A model generated the notes under the pieces. That model was not told where the DNA came from. It worked only from the letters and a program-made list of their open reading frames with translations, and searched no databases. The translations under genes were made by a program, and so were the position numbers. From Acanthacorydalis orientalis (taxonomy: Eukaryota; Arthropoda; Insecta; Megaloptera; Corydalidae), in the NCBI GenBank assembly GCA_034766995.1, contig CM068314.1, positions 19,022,701 to 19,086,700 of the forward strand: a stretch of 64,000 bases of DNA, given 5' to 3'. Positions 25,623 to 37,860 of this stretch are shown here, piece by piece (position 1 is the first letter of the stretch; each line of letters starts with the position of its first letter).

Positions 25623-26334
25623 TTAGGTTGGTTAAAAATAATTGCGGTTTATGATCTTCAAAGACATATATTTTTTTTTAATTTAAGTGGTTTTAAGTGA
25701 TCCAGACCTCTTGAATGACTAATACCTAGCTTTTGTGCAAGCTCTTGAATTGTTGTGCGTGATTCTCATTCAAATAACTCTTTCAGTTGGTCATAGTGAA
25801 CTGAAGAAGGACGCCTGCAACCTTTTTCATCTTCAAGGCTCTCGTCTCCAGCAAGAAACTTTTGTAATCACCATTGCACCGTATGTTCCTAAACAGTACC
25901 CACACCAAAAGCATTGTTTAGTTCACGGGCAGTTTCTATTGCTTTTCCACCCGTTTTAATCTTTCAAAAAATGCTCTTATTTTCTTCTTTTCCATCTTTA
26001 ATTCAATACCCCAATTTTAAGCAAAATTAATAATAAAACCAAAGTCCATTTTACCAAAATACGGATGGAAAAATGCACTTTAAGATGATAACATAAACAC
26101 TTATTATTTATTATTTTAATCTTTTCATTGTCGTGTCATTCATTTTATTAAACGAATGATTGACTGTCTATTTTATCTGACAAGCCAACCATTTTTTTAA
26201 GAAAGCTATTTGTCACTGTAGCCAACACTTGTTCTTTTTGTGGAAATGATAACATAAACAATTACTAAACTAATTAAAAAAATTAGATGTTTATTCTAAA
26301 AAAATATTTTTTTATAAAATCATTTATTTATATC
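25623..26334 (-). mobile_element. Mariner remnant, copy B (HTH-only deletion family)
   Basis: Inverted copy of the element at 495-1416. Its right terminal repeat lies at 25623 (TTAGGTTGG after a TA). The minus-strand frame starts with ATG at 25992-25994 and reads MEKKKIRAFF, then HTH text (ETARELNNAFGVGTV, DESLEDEKGCRRPSSVHYDQ) with an early frameshift and several stops, one of them in place of the residue after GTV. It ends at the same deletion junction as the other copies, so the catalytic region is missing. The upstream part (about 26103-26334) matches the extra module at 590-797 of copy A. The normal inner left end has been lost by a deletion of about 65 bp, and no clear outer left terminal repeat is visible. 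Open frames on the + strand here are antisense shadows. Confidence 0.88.
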
Positions 26335-26963
26335 TGTCGAAAAATATTATAATAAAAACTTAAAAAAATACTATAGTACTGAAACAAACACACCATTTTG
26401 CTTTTCACTTTAACATCACATGAACATGATATAGTCAAATATTTTTTTTTAAATAATTTCATAAATGTTAGTAGTTCTGTGGAGTCAAACCGAATAACTT
26501 TAGAAACTAAGTTTCATAGAACAATTTAGTTTTGTAGTTGTACAAAATTCTTTCTCAGACATATAAATGCATTGTATGTACAACTAACTAAATAAATAAC
26601 TCTAAGTTATATTCTTATATTCATGTAAATAGAATTTGTTCTATTTTTTTTAAACTTGAAAATCTTTATAAAATAAATCTCATATAGTACATGTACAAAA
26701 TTCCAATAATTCACAGAAATATTCTGTTTCAATAGTGTTTCATACTTTTATTTTATTTTCGTTTTTTTACTTTTGAATATTATCTTTAACACTAATTCGA
26801 CCAGAAAAATAATTTTCCCATTAACTCAAAAACCACAAATATCACCATCAAATTATCAACAAACAATTATTAAATATCTTTTATCAGAAAAAAATGTTTT
26901 TGGTTTGTAGATTAATTAAAAATTTTACTCTGAAATTAAATTTAGCTTCAGTACCAAAAACTG

Positions 26964-27020
<57 letters not shown>

Positions 27021-27345
27021 TACGAGTATATATGTATATATACATATATACATATTTTTATTATAAAATATTTCCGGGAGTCTTTCAAAGAAACTAAATG
27101 TAGTTATACGAGTTATATTTGATTTTTTCTTAATTTTATAAAAACAAAAAAGTTATATAAATTTATATCAGCAACAGAAATAATATTTATGGAATAAATT
27201 AATTTTTGTGTCAGACAGTAAATGTGTATTGCTGTTAATTGTCAACTGAAGTAGTGTGAAAGTAATTCTTCTGGCTAATTCATTATTAAAATATATATTA
27301 ATTCTTTATTTTTTAATATTTTTTAATTATTAATTATTAAATTAT

Positions 27346-27379
<34 letters not shown>

Positions 27380-28062
27380 TGAATTGAAATGTAGAACTAG
27401 AATGATTTTTAATGCATAGTTATATATAGTATTTATTTGGATATATTTTTGCATCTTTGAAAATCAAAAACACTTTGAAATGTTCTCAAATAAAGAAAGC
27501 ACTTTTTTGATGTTTCAAATCTTCTTCAATCTTTTATATATTGTATATTGAAAACTGAATGCTGAATATTCATATGTAAAGATCAACATCATTTGACATA
27601 CATATATATATATATATATATACATATATATGAGTATATATGTATTTCTAATATAAAAGGAAACAGGAAACGTCGTATATATTTATGTTTATATTATTTA
27701 TGTGTATTCGCATTAATGCTCCTTCATATTCTTTTTACACTCGGATTTCATGAAAAATTAAAATATTACTTGAATAGAGTTGTAGTAGAATTTGATTTCA
27801 TAAGAAATATTTATCTGAATATCATATTAAAAAAAATATTATTGAATATTTTAATGTTTCATGTATAGTAATAAATTATTACTCTTATATTAAATGCTAT
27901 TAATAAAAATACTATTTCTACTCATAAATATTCAACGAAATAAAAGAAATTATTAAAATTTTACTATTTTTATTTTTTAATAATTTTATCAAATGTAAAA
28001 ATCGAAGTATATAATTAACAATCATGAAAAGAATTCACAAACAGTCAATAGTACATCAAATT

Positions 28063-28093
<31 letters not shown>

Positions 28094-28114
28094 CTTTAAT
28101 TTAAAGTTAAATTA
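26335..28114. other. AT-rich non-coding
   Basis: TA tracts at 26965, 27354, 27600 and 28066. Frames crossing them are repeat translation. A degenerate repeat piece lies at about 26860-26940. Confidence 0.55.
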
Positions 28115-28265
28115 ACAAAATATAATCATTCCATTCATATATTGAAATCATGCATCAACCATATAGATATATATTTTCATCAATCAGAAACAAACAAGGT
28201 TGATGAAAATGTATGAATGTTACTTGATGTGTGATTTATATATGAATGTAATGATTATATTTTGT
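28115..28265. repeat. Long imperfect inverted repeat (foldback/hairpin)
   Basis: The left arm 28115-28185 and right arm 28198-28265 are reverse complements over most of their length, with a 12-nt loop (AGAAACAAACAA). The outer ends pair as ACAAAATATAATCATTCCAT with the mirror image near 28245-28265, and the inner ends pair as CATCAATC with GGTTGATG. There are a few mismatches and short bulges. The fold is far longer than chance and is not a simple TA palindrome. It could be a foldback MITE without recognisable target duplication, or a transcribed hairpin RNA. It has no coding potential. Confidence 0.75.
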
Positions 28266-28824
28266 CGCGTTTATAATTTTATTAGTGCTATGTGGATAGA
28301 ATATGTTTGCTTAAAATTAAAGAGTATCTTTTTTAAATGAATATCATTTGCAATACAATGTTGATTTTTTTATTTTGCACGTGTTTCAATTAAAATGCAT
28401 AATACTATATGTGTTTTTTTATTTTCAATATCTAATATGTTCGATGTTTCAGAAGGCTTTCTCAAATATTTGTGGACTGGGAATAAATAAAAAAATGCTT
28501 TTTAGGCAGTCTAAACTCTCTGACACTTCATTAGAGAAATACACAATGTTTTATTTATTTACTTTTCATATTAAAAATGATATTTTTAAAGTTATTAGCA
28601 AATTAATCATGCATCATACACGGATATTATACGTTTAAATCATATCTCATGCATTTTTAAATTGAAAAGAAAACTTTTAATTAATTTTAAATTGTAATTA
28701 CTAAGTATTTCTATATACAATTTTGGTGCTGGTAAATGTATAAGAAATTTATACTTTTTCCCAAGAATAATTAAAAAAACCTTTTCAAACACTCAAAGTA
28801 GAGAAAAATATTTCTTTTAGGCTT

Positions 28825-28870
<46 letters not shown>

Positions 28871-29769
28871 TATAACATTTTTGATACTCTAGTTCCTTGT
28901 TTACGATATCGCAAGTTTTCAATATTTACTTTCCGGCTACCGAGTTCGAGTAATAAATCAGGTTTGACATTTATTTTGTTCCGTTGTTTAGTTTCTGTAT
29001 AACGAAAACTGGAATCGGGTTTTGTAAAAATAGGAAGAAAGAAATAAAATACTTAACGTCATTTTTAATAAAAAAAATTTTTTCATTTTCACTGTGCTGT
29101 TATACTTGTCATATTTCTTTGTTTCTTTAATTTTTTTATAATTAATTTTATATCAACTATTTAATTTCACAAAATAAATAAAAGATATTTTATTTTGATT
29201 TGATAATTTGTTCAATAAGTTTTTCAATACTTATGTCATAAGAAATATGTAAATATTAAAATAATATACGAATAGAGGAATGTAAAAAGAACAATGGAAG
29301 AAAAAGGAAAAGCGTATACATTTTGTAGAATATTTAATTAATTCTTAATTTTTATTAATTTTTTTATGAAAATGTATTGTATTTCAAATTAATAATCATA
29401 CGATTGTTCAAATTCATACTATTTGGTGTTTTCAAATAACATTAATTAGAAAAATAAAGGTATTATCTGTATTTTATTTTAAACAGAATTGGCCGATGAT
29501 TATTGTGTATATACTTTTCATACAAGACGTATTTTGTACTAATAATTTAATACTATATTTCTTTAAAATATTTCAAATGAATAATTTAAAACATATTTAA
29601 GATCAACGAATATTGTTTGTGAAATAATAAAAGTAGATTTACGAACGAAGCATAATTGTTAAAGTATACAGAGCACGAACATTCTTATTACCTGTCTTGA
29701 ATTATTGTATGTACATTTACTTTTTATCGGTTTTTAAATTTATATAACGAGGTAAACAAGTCATTTACA

Positions 29770-30078
29770 TTAATCCGCATGATCATTTTGTTCTTCGGTA
29801 CTTTGCTCTTTGGAAGGACGTTTCGGGTACGTGCGTATTTGCGTCGATTTGTCCAGACGGAACGGGACGACACAACGACGTAGAGGATTTACACGGATAA
29901 TCCTGATTAATGGACTTACAGGACGTTTCACTGAATTAGACAAACATGGCGAGGCTCGGATGATCGTGCAAACAAAACATTCGAACGTGTCGTGAATCGC
30001 AGCAACGACGATGCCACGGTGTGTGCGGTTGCGACAGAAGGAAGGGATAATCTGTGGGACATCTTCTCGTAAGGTCAT
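29770..30078 (-). CDS. ORF of 102 codons in a CpG-rich island, unknown
   Basis: Not recognised. ATG at 30078, stop at 29770. The product would be basic and cysteine-containing with a charged tail (KRPSKEQSTEEQNDHAD). The DNA is markedly CpG-rich around 29810-29990, and a 61-codon frame lies on the + strand (RIILINGLTGRFTELDKHGE). Comparison by eye with small ribosomal proteins (S15a, S14, S28) gave no convincing match on either strand. Either strand may be coding, or the island may be regulatory. Confidence 0.25.
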   Translation of the reverse strand: MTLREDVPQIIPSFCRNRTHRGIVVAAIHDTFECFVCTIIRASPCLSNSVKRPVSPLIRIIRVNPLRRCVVPFRLDKSTQIRTYPKRPSKEQSTEEQNDHAD

Positions 30079-30150
30079 TAATATCTTCCTAGATTTTGGA
30101 TTTTAATGTGTGCTCCTCGATGTCATTCTTGACCGGTTGTCGTCGGTTAC

Positions 30151-32684
30151 ATCTGAGAATCTACTTGAATTTTCGATAAACAATTTTTATGGAATGGTGG
30201 GGGTGAGGATGAGGAGAATGAATGAATTTACTTTTCCTCATATATATATATATATATATATATACTTTTTAACGTAGTATATTGTATGTAATTAAAACAT
30301 CAAGAATATACATCAATAATACAATATACATTTTAAAAGTAAATATTTCACATATATTTATTAATAAAAAATAATATATTTATTTTAAAATCACTCTATT
30401 TCTCATTTTTAAGTACTTATTTGTTTTTTATTTTTTCATTTTCCATGAAGTATTAAAATTAAACTAGTAATTCGTTTAAAACATAAATTTGATATTAATT
30501 ACATAATTTGTCAAAATAATAAAATGTTGATATTTTATTGTAAAACAGTATTTCGTAGATAAAATGATGTATAAGTGTTATAGTTCTTTTGTTATCAAAA
30601 TTAAAACTCGATATTAAGAAAATATGTCAGTATGTCTTAACTCTAACGTTTTCTCTAATGTACACTTGAGTTATCTTTACAGTTAAACTTAATTATATAA
30701 TCACGTGTTTACTACAAAACGTCAATTTGAGTAATAGTGGTAAGAATTACCTTTAAGACTGTAATTTTCATCCATACTGTTAATGTGGGTATGTTTGTGG
30801 TGAACATCCACAGTTTATATAGCCTCTGGTGGCTTTTATCCGTTGTAAATTTACTAACGGGATCTGTTCGTTAATTTCAATTTTCATTGTAGAATATTTG
30901 GGTGTGAGTGACGAAGGAAATCATAGAATGTGTCAAAATTAAATGACGAAGGTGTCATTAATGTTTTGACCATAACTTGTAATTATATTTGAATATCACG
31001 TTGGTAGTTTCATTTTTCTGTTTCGTTCGAATGTTTTATGAAATTTCTAATTACATCCTAATTAACAATGATTAACTTTTATTTTAATTAACAAGAAAAT
31101 AAATTGTAATCAATATTTTTTTCTTGATGTTCAATATGTCAACGCATCTTAATACCACTGCTTTCTTTAATGAAAACATTCAGTAAAAGATTGAAATGGG
31201 AAATTTGTGATAATTAAAAGCTTTGTTCCTGTTAGGAACCCTTTCTGGCAGAATGTCTGTCTCGAGCAGATGTATTTGGTGTTCTTATTATACTGCAAAC
31301 CGTGTTTGTAAATAGAAATTAATTTGCGATAGAATATTTTGCTTCTCAAAATTGAATTTTATGAATTATTAATTATCTTACTATTTATCTCCATTAATTG
31401 CTATTTATGAAAAAATATTTATAATTTTCGAGTGATATTTTTAGAGTCTGAGTATCTAAGATAATATTAACTGAAAAAAGACTTCTATTTTTTGAATTAT
31501 TTATAATTTCATGAAATATTTTATTACTTTCTTTACTGATTAATACAAAATATTTATATCTTTTAATTAAATAAAACGTATAGAGGTTATTCTTTCCTAA
31601 TTTATTAGACGATATGATAATTTTAAAATCGTTCATTTAATTATTATGATATTTTCTATTCTCATTCCATTCAAAATCAAAAAATAAATTAAAATAATAA
31701 CTAAGAAGAGATAAACTCTTCTTTTGATGACATTAAATTTTCTAATTTTAAAATTTTCGAAAATTAGCTTAAAGTATTCAAGCTTAAATCCGGATATTGA
31801 TATGAAGAGTAGAACGTATTATAATAATTTAACAAATTAATAAGATAAAATCAACGATTAAATGTTTTAATTCACTTACAGTAAAATTAATAAATATTTT
31901 AATTTACATCCCTATTCAATTGTTAATATTATATATTAATGAATACTAAAATTAGTTTATTTGTTTACAATTACTTACCATTTTTATTAAAAATAGTAGA
32001 TTATTAAAAATAATAATAAACAAAATATCACGGACTCGTCAATTATTTATTTTTTCTCACATTTTTGACTCTGCAGCTAAATTTAATTTCATAAATACAT
32101 TTTTCAATCTCCCAAATGAAAAATGTTCAATAATTAATTATTAATGACTTTTCATTCCTGCTTATAGGCATTTCAATGGTGATTCCATCATTTTCAAAGC
32201 TTTCAGATATTTAAATACATGAGGATAATGGCATCAAAATATGCATACATAACAACCAATCATTATCATTAAAATTTTTGCATCAGAAAAAAAATTTGTG
32301 GTTTGTGAATAATTAAAAATTCATTTGTAAAGTAATATTTATTTTATTAGAAATATTATCCTACGACCAAATACTTTTGTATATTGTAGAATTATATTTT
32401 CTCTTTAAGGTATTTAAAGTGAATATTATTGAATTAATTGTACTTATAACATATTTTTTTGATAATAACGTACAATATTTATATTCTTTACGATTTAAAT
32501 AAAAATAGGTTTCATTCTTTTTAAATTTAAATTTTTATTCATTATTGTTAGTAATTTCTATTCGACGTATTTTATTATTAAAAATATACAATTTAAACAC
32601 TCATATGGCAAACTTTATAATGTGGAATGTTTTAATTGCAGAATTTATTCTATTATATTCTCGGCTATTTAGTGCTGTTTCATT

Positions 32685-32715
<31 letters not shown>

Positions 32716-32880
32716 TTACATTCATATACGTACACATAATATTCCATCATTTTAATTGCGTTGTAGGTACTCACTGATGAAGATTTTACAATTATCTCTA
32801 TGATAATAAATAAATATTCACGATGCGTTAATGACATATGTAACATATCAGCATAATGACATTTTCTCTATAACGTCATT
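30151..32880. other. AT-rich non-coding
   Basis: Degenerate repeat at about 32080-32345. Donor-like AATG|GTAAGT on the minus strand near 31978. Frames at 31167-31349 and 31394-31636 are AT-driven. No gene supported. Confidence 0.55.
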
Positions 32881-32936
32881 CATGCATGAGAAACTGCATT
32901 AACCTGTTCGTTGCAGTCGCAATCTAATGCGGTAGA

Positions 32937-33067
32937 TAAAGAGGCCGTGCGGAAACATTGAAGCTGCCATCCGAGGAGACATCAGCCGAACTTCCGGGTC
33001 GTCGAGCACGATGTCTTCCTATGATCCGGCTTGTGTGCCAAGACTCTTTACAATGTTAATACAATGA
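32937..33067 (+). CDS. Short open frame in GC island, unknown
   Basis: Not recognised. Open frame of 43 codons from a TAG stop to TGA at 33065-33067: CGNIEAAIRGDISRTSGSSS followed by TMSSYDPACVPRLFTMLIQ. An internal ATG lies at 33011. Composition is balanced and codon third positions are GC-rich, unlike the flanks. It could be an exon fragment or the product of a regulatory island. Confidence 0.2.
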
Positions 33068-33701
33068 TGTCATAAGATGACTTTACTTGATATTTATATC
33101 AGATCTATTTCCGTTTCTAAGTTGCATTCGAGTATGAATTTTAAAATTGGATGGTTTTTTTTTGAACGTTTAGTAAAAATATGACAAATAATATCTATTG
33201 AGAAGATTTCAGAATGTCAGAGATAATTGAAACAATGAAAATATTTCATATCGTAAAAGATATTTCAACTTTGTTTTTCCAAATGTATAAGTATGAATAC
33301 ATATATTTAAAATATCATGATAATTTTCATTGTATCTAAATAATATATTTTGGGTTTTGGTATTTATTTATAAGATCTAGTAATTTTGTTTGTTCATCGA
33401 AACAATTTTAATTCGTGTTGTAACAGAATATTATCTACATTAATACTCACGCTTTCTTGGTAATATTTCAAATATATTGGAATACATGTGTTTTCACAAT
33501 ACAATAGAATCCCAATTATCCTTATCAACAAACAAATAATGTTGACGTGAATAATTAAAACATGAATAGATCAAATACCAGTTTCTTAGAAAGCTTTATT
33601 CAATTTTAATAAAATAATAGTAATTAATAATTGATGCCTGTAAAAAATTTGAAGATAAATATACTGGAACTTGTAATATAGGTAAATTATGTATTTAAAA
33701 G

Positions 33702-33893
33702 AAATTTCTATAGAAAATATGAGGAAATTTAGAAGAAATCTTCATTAGTTAAAATCTACAGATAAGACAATATATGAATTGTTGATTAAATTTAAGAAAA
33801 TGGGTTTTATTAATGACAAACCAAGAACGTACACGTGTCCAAGAACGTGATGTAAATGCATATCACGATTCGGTTAAAACCAAGTATCATAAC
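33702..33893 (+). pseudogene. Fragment of DUF4817-type transposon HTH protein
   Basis: Translated pieces read YRKYEEI, then KSTDKTIYELLIKFKKMGF followed by INDKPRTYT, then after a frameshift QERDVNAYHDSVKTKYHN. The pattern (basic region, TIY.L..KF...G.. DKPR, then ERDVNA...SV) matches the insect-transposon helix-turn-helix domain DUF4817, whose usual text has a KFEETGSV..KPR block followed by an ENIE..R.SV block. Stops and frameshifts break it. No terminal repeats were found. A related start is at 63658. Confidence 0.5.
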
Positions 33894-34002
33894 TGAGGAA
33901 TGACGTACGTTAATTCATATTATTATGTATTTCAGTCTGATTAATTCCACTATGTAAAAAATGTTATCAGTATATTTGTATAAGATTTTTTTTTAATTTC
34001 AG

Positions 34003-34013
34003 ATATAGGATTG
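34003..34013 (+). other. Microexon-like motif, 11 nt
   Basis: A very strong acceptor (nine T, AATTTCAG, ending 34002) is followed after ATATAGGATTG by GTAAGA. The two signals together would define an 11-nt microexon. Alternatively, only the acceptor is used and the frame YRIGKKTFYGEIQSVSIL-stop is read through. Confidence 0.2.
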
Positions 34014-34099
34014 GTAAGAAAACTTTTTATGGCGAAATTCAAAGTGTGTCGATCTTATAAAACGGTTTTTTGAATGAGAATTTAATACATAAAAAGAAT

Positions 34100-34926
34100 A
34101 ATAAACTTTAAAAAGAAGAAAGTTTTTACCCAAGTAGAAAGGTTAACGTATGACTGACATATGAGTAAGTTAAAAATCGACTGATTTCATGCGAATTATA
34201 TTCACCTAAAGCTAAATCAATTGGATTAGATTGAATATTAAATTAATGTTTACAAATGTAATAAAGGGTTTGAAATGTGCAGACATTAATTTTGCACGCG
34301 TAAAACCTTATTCTAAGTTATTCACTAAATATATTCTGTCTGCTGTTTTATAATAAAATTCCACATATTTATCCATTATATCTCTCAAATTGTATACTTA
34401 TGAATCATATATTACTTTATTTGAATTTTAATATAATACTGCGGCGTGTATGCATATTATATAAAAAATTAAAATTTATTTAAAGAAAATCTAAATGTTT
34501 CTTTATTTATTTGCCTTTGATTCTCTGATTATTTCAAGAATTCTATCGCCACTAATTAATTTAACATCTCCCACATCCATCGCTTTTTTCTGTCTGCTAT
34601 CTGATTGTTTTAAAAATTGAGGTCTTTTAAATTCCTTTTATTGCTGTCATTTTTGCAATTTGAGAATGAATAATTCATAAAATAATTAATCATTATACGG
34701 ATTATTAGGATTACATTGAATTTTTGAGCCAAATATTCATTTTTAAGACCAAATCTTTATTAAAGTTTTTTAAAAAATATTCATTTGAAATTAATTATAT
34801 TACACAAAGCTCAATATATTAATAATATGATCAACATAAGAATCAACCTAATTAAATTAGCTTTAGGAGTTTGCTTTCAGCGATATGTTATGTTGAAATA
34901 TTGGAATATATATTGCTGATAAATCA

Positions 34927-34995
<69 letters not shown>

Positions 34996-35362
34996 TGTGT
35001 ATTAGGGGAGAGTATGTTTGTTACCAAACATTTCACTTGACTAAATTCATATAATGTATCAAATCAAATATCTTGATGCAGATTAATTAATTGACTAATG
35101 AATACACATTCTATCGTTAGTCGAGTAGTTTTTAATTATCTAAATGTTTACAGTCAATTAAATTTTACATTTGAGTTATTTATTGAAAAACTCCTTTTAA
35201 TATCCTCTTTTTTATTTTCACGTGAAGTAATTTCATTTTGTGATGAATTGTTTTATTTATACTCTGATTGTCAGAAACCTGTTAACGAAACTTGTCAATG
35301 AATGAATTGAACATCAATCATTTATTTTATTCCTTTACGCTCGAGTTAATATCAATTTAATT

Positions 35363-35449
<87 letters not shown>

Positions 35450-36667
35450 GTTTATGTATGTGTGTGTGGGTATGTAAAAAGTATTTCAACTACTATAATT
35501 TTATGGAAAGCATGAAGTCCATGCAAAAACATATATTATATAATCCAACACGTGTTCATATGCATCCAAGACTTAAATACGGTCCATTATAATACCTTAC
35601 CGTTAGAGTGCATTAAGAGCAGACATAAATGGGGGCAAAGGCGAGCGTGGAGTTTATAACAGATGTAGTGCATAGTATATCTTCCAAGTAATAACAAGAT
35701 AGAAAATGAAATTATGCCTGCAGATACTGTTCAATATTATGTATTTATAATGTAGCAGAGCAAAGTTTGAGTTTATGTGTTGAGGATCATATGTTTACTA
35801 TTATACATGAAATGAGAATTGAAGTATATAATCGATCGTATATAAATATTTTACAAGCTTAAATATCGTCACAACTTTTAGAATTTAATATAAGTATTTA
35901 GTGCTTTTTATCTATTAACGAATAAAGATATTTATCGATATAATTTATGCTTCTTTTATTAAGTCATTCTTTTAAATAAATTTAAAACATTAATATTTTA
36001 ATATATTTTCGTTTATGACAATAGTTTTAATCAAAACTTATGTTTAAATCCAAGTCTATCTAATAATAAAACATTCACTTGTGCATTTTCTATAAAAACA
36101 AAAAAACGAAGATAAACGTTTCTGACTGATCAATTAAAAAGAAAAAAGAATCTCCTTTTTTCACAAAAATCAAAGTTACGTAGTTAAATCATTCTATAAA
36201 GAACGATTATTGTAAGAAGAGAAAACCCTTTACAAAAGAAACCCGTAAAATTATAAAAATTGCTTGTAAGTGCAAAATTCACAAAACATTAGTTATTCAT
36301 GTTTCAGTATTTGAATAAGAATAGGATCGAAAAGCTCGGTCGACTGTGTCTATTTTAAGAATAAATGTAGTGCATTTAAGTAAGTGTCCTTCTCTGGCCA
36401 AAGACATTAGATGTAAGATACATGGGACACAAATTGAATTTACGATTGGGAAGTGCGATCACGAACAGATGAATACACTTGGGAAATTGAACGTGGCGTT
36501 TTAGATTTACGCAGTGCTTGCAATAAACGCATCACAATGACGAGTAGAGAATTTACGATTAAAATTAAACGGGAACAATATTTTATGTACGCAGATTGAA
36601 CAATTAGGGTCTTGTATATATTTCAGTAAAAATGTGATTGAATCATATACAGATACATACACATAAA

Positions 36668-36705
<38 letters not shown>

Positions 36706-37520
36706 GACTAATAAATAAAAGAAATAAAAAATTACTTAAAAATTGCAAATATTTTTAGTAATTTATGAAGAAAATTTTATTCAGTTGTGTAACGAAAACA
36801 ATTTTCTTTCAATATTATAGATGTATACCAAAATTAAACCAAATAATTTAATGATTTTATTATGGAATTTTTAGATCTTTTTCTAATATATTATTGTATA
36901 AATTTTAATCTTATTTTACATTATATAAAAATATAGGTAATTAATAAATATTTCATAATAATTACACATTGCAATATATATTTTGTCGCTGTAGCGAAAT
37001 TGACGTTCTTACATAAAATTTTCAATCCTTCCTCTATTCTTTTTCAAAAATGTAATGTCAAATAAGTGAATAAATATATTATCTATATTTTTTAAAGATT
37101 TGTATACGTAATAAAATTAAATAAATTGAGAAGTGTTGACTGGTATTGAATAATTAGATGCATTTACCTATGAGTCAATAATATAAATCATAAAGCAAAT
37201 TTAAAAGATTTTTTTTAAAAATACTACTAATATCTATAATTTCATTACATCACTTGTTTAATCAATGTCAAAAACAATATAATATTTTTCTTAATTCGCC
37301 TGTATTTTTTTTTTTTAGAACATATATATATATATATATATAAATATTTACAAAAAATATCTCTGTACAGATACATTCATATTTTATATTTACAAATATT
37401 TTCTAATTAACTAAAAACTTAATGTGAATGAAACGATATTAGAATTATCCAATGTCAATGTATTTTTTATTCATTGTGGTACTGTATGTGTATATACACA
37501 AATGCATGTGTTTGAAATGG
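34100..37520. other. AT-rich non-coding
   Basis: TA clusters at 34929-34995 and 35367-35452. A more complex patch at 36300-36600 has no open frame. Nothing else supported. Confidence 0.5.
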
Positions 37521-37527
37521 ATATAAA

Positions 37528-37830
37528 TCATAAGCTGATATTAATAGTATAGAAAGTATATACATGAATCATAACTATAAACGTCAATGTCATGTTATAA
37601 ATAGCACATGCAACATTAATAGCTAATCCCAAATGCACGAAACACCCTAACACCATTTGATCTGTATCCCCTTTAATAAATAATGATGACAAAGATATAC
37701 CTGAACAACAACCCATATTGTGTTCTAAGTGTGTGCCCAGCACGTTGCGGTCAACGTTTAGTGAGCGTTTCGTAACGCTTACTAGGGCGTCATGCGGAAC
37801 TGACGTTCCTGTCTGTCTACACGTCTGAGC
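37528..37830 (-). CDS. Open frame of 100 codons with membrane segment, unknown
   Basis: Not recognised. The minus strand is open from 37830 to the stop at 37528; the first ATG is at about 37743. The text includes VPHDALVSVTKRSLNVDRNV, then GTHLEHNMGCCSG, then a hydrophobic stretch (VHLGLAINVACAIYNM ... TFIVMIHVYTFYTI, roughly the last 35 codons). The upstream half lies in a CpG-rich island (37730-38180) and the downstream half is AT-rich. A possible acceptor (AACTAAGCTCAG) lies at about 37826. Inside, GTTGTTGTTCAG followed by GTATAT is a further acceptor/donor-like motif near 37699. An exon or a chance frame; no evidence decides. Confidence 0.25.
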   Translation of the reverse strand, partial: AQTCRQTGTSVPHDALVSVTKRSLNVDRNVLGTHLEHNMGCCSGISLSSLFIKGDTDQMVLGCFVHLGLAINVACAIYNMTLTFIVMIHVYTFYTINISL

Positions 37831-37848
37831 TTAGTTTATTTATGCGTC

Positions 37849-37860
37849 TGTCACGTGACA
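37849..37860. promoter_or_regulatory. Palindromic E-box TGTCACGTGACA
   Basis: A 12-bp perfect palindrome centred on CACGTG, the site of bHLH factors of the Myc/USF/CLOCK class, inside the CpG-rich island 37730-38180. Function is inferred from the motif only. Confidence 0.3.

Noticed and set aside
25735..25959. 74-codon + strand frame
   Set aside because: Antisense to the mariner copy on the minus strand; a shadow frame.
28115..28265. Assignment to a named miRNA
   Set aside because: No arm segment matches a conserved insect miRNA that I know; only the fold is supported.
29800..29995. Possible ribosomal protein S15a, S14 or S28 fragment (LTGRF...)
   Set aside because: Only a few residues agree, and order and spacing fail; kept as unknown.
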